Assembly (NCBI GenBank): GCA_027001895.1
Contig: JALTLP010000095.1
Span: forward strand, 1-6,632
DNA from: Chromatiales bacterium
GTDB lineage: Bacteria; Pseudomonadota; Gammaproteobacteria; UBA6429; Thiohalophilaceae
DNA: 6,632 nt
Direction: 5' to 3'
Below the pieces are notes generated by a model, which searched no databases, was not told the DNA's origin, and saw only the letters and a list, made by a program, of their open reading frames with translations. The position numbers were made by a program, and so were the translations under genes. Shown here in pieces: positions 6,296 through 6,632 of this stretch. Positions within the stretch are counted from its first letter, which is position 1, and each line of letters begins with the position of its first letter.

Positions 6296-6632
6296 TTGCT
6301 TTTATGTTTTTATCGCTGGTTTTATTAATCGTGGTTATCTGGTTAATCGCACCGGCGTTACTCGGCAAGCGCTCAATCAACCAGGATGATACTGATTCAC
6401 AAAATGCCGCTATTGCAAAAGAACGCCTGGCAGAACTGGAACTAGCTCTGGAACAGGGCGATATCAGTCAACAGGCATTTGAGCAAACACAGGCCGAAAT
6501 TGAAAAGTCTTTGCTACAGGATGTGCATGATGGTGAGTTAAAGGTAACAATAACCCCAAAAACAGAACGCAATGCTTTTGTTATTATTACAGCCATTCCT
6601 TTAATGGCACTTGCCCTGTACTGGCTATGGGG
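6292..6632 (+). CDS. ccmI: CcmI N-terminal part, apocytochrome c chaperone subunit of the haem lyase; runs off the right edge
   Basis: The start codon overlaps the ccmH stop (ATGA, 6292-6295), which points to coupled translation; AAGGA at about 6277-6281 may help. The 113 visible codons show a first membrane helix (about 3-23) and then a soluble, helical, charged stretch with the CcmI pattern KERLAELELALEQGDIS (43-59). EIEKSLLQD (69-77) and the beginning of a second helix (about 95-113) follow. This two-helix, cytoplasmic-loop arrangement is the membrane module of CcmI. The periplasmic TPR domain that binds apocytochrome C-termini should follow outside the window, as should the stop codon. 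It corresponds to the C-terminal half of the fused CcmH in E. coli. The sequence stops because of the window edge, with no sign of gene damage. Confidence 0.92.
   Translation, partial: MIAFMFLSLVLLIVVIWLIAPALLGKRSINQDDTDSQNAAIAKERLAELELALEQGDISQQAFEQTQAEIEKSLLQDVHDGELKVTITPKTERNAFVIITAIPLMALALYWLW

Noticed and set aside
1..6632. Mobile elements, CRISPR arrays, tRNA/rRNA genes, terminators
   Set aside because: No repeated units, terminal inverted repeats, transposase-like frames, cloverleaf sequences or GC-rich hairpins followed by T-runs were seen. Coding is continuous across the operon.

Overview
The window is a nearly complete System I cytochrome c maturation (ccm) operon. It carries ccmA-B-C-D-E-F-G-H on the + strand, followed by the 5' part of ccmI, which runs off the right edge. 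On the left, a partial membrane-protein gene is transcribed divergently and runs off the left edge. Gene order, the separate ccmH and ccmI genes, an A+T-leaning composition and the protein sequences all fit a proteobacterium, most likely a gammaproteobacterium. I cannot name a genus from the sequence alone.

Layout: bases 1-412 (minus strand) encode the first 137 residues of a hydrophobic protein with an HX13H pair typical of transmembrane haem-b ligands. Bases 413-593 are the only real intergenic space. It holds a plausible minus-strand promoter, a perfect 14-bp palindrome, and no convincing sigma70 promoter for ccm. From 594 to the right edge the genes are packed: gaps are 1, 4, 2, 23, 3, 12 and 17 bases, then ccmH and ccmI overlap by 4 bases (ATGA). 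No terminator or internal promoter is evident, so this is almost certainly one transcription unit. ccmD (55 codons) and the two edge-truncated genes are easily missed by automatic ORF calling.

How the genes work together (family knowledge): CcmA (ATPase), CcmB, CcmC and CcmD form a complex that loads haem onto the periplasmic haem chaperone CcmE and releases holo-CcmE using ATP. CcmF takes haem from CcmE and, with CcmH and CcmI, ligates it to CXXCH motifs of apocytochromes. CcmG and CcmH keep those cysteines reduced, and CcmI holds the apocytochrome. The key residues I looked for are all present: Walker and signature motifs in CcmA, both haem-ligating His and the WWD motif in CcmC, His124/Tyr128 in CcmE, four conserved His and the WWD motif in CcmF, and CXXC in CcmG and CcmH.

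I see no previously undescribed system here. The points most worth a second look are the divergent putative haem-b membrane protein, the CRGC active site of CcmG, and the palindrome in the divergent intergenic region.
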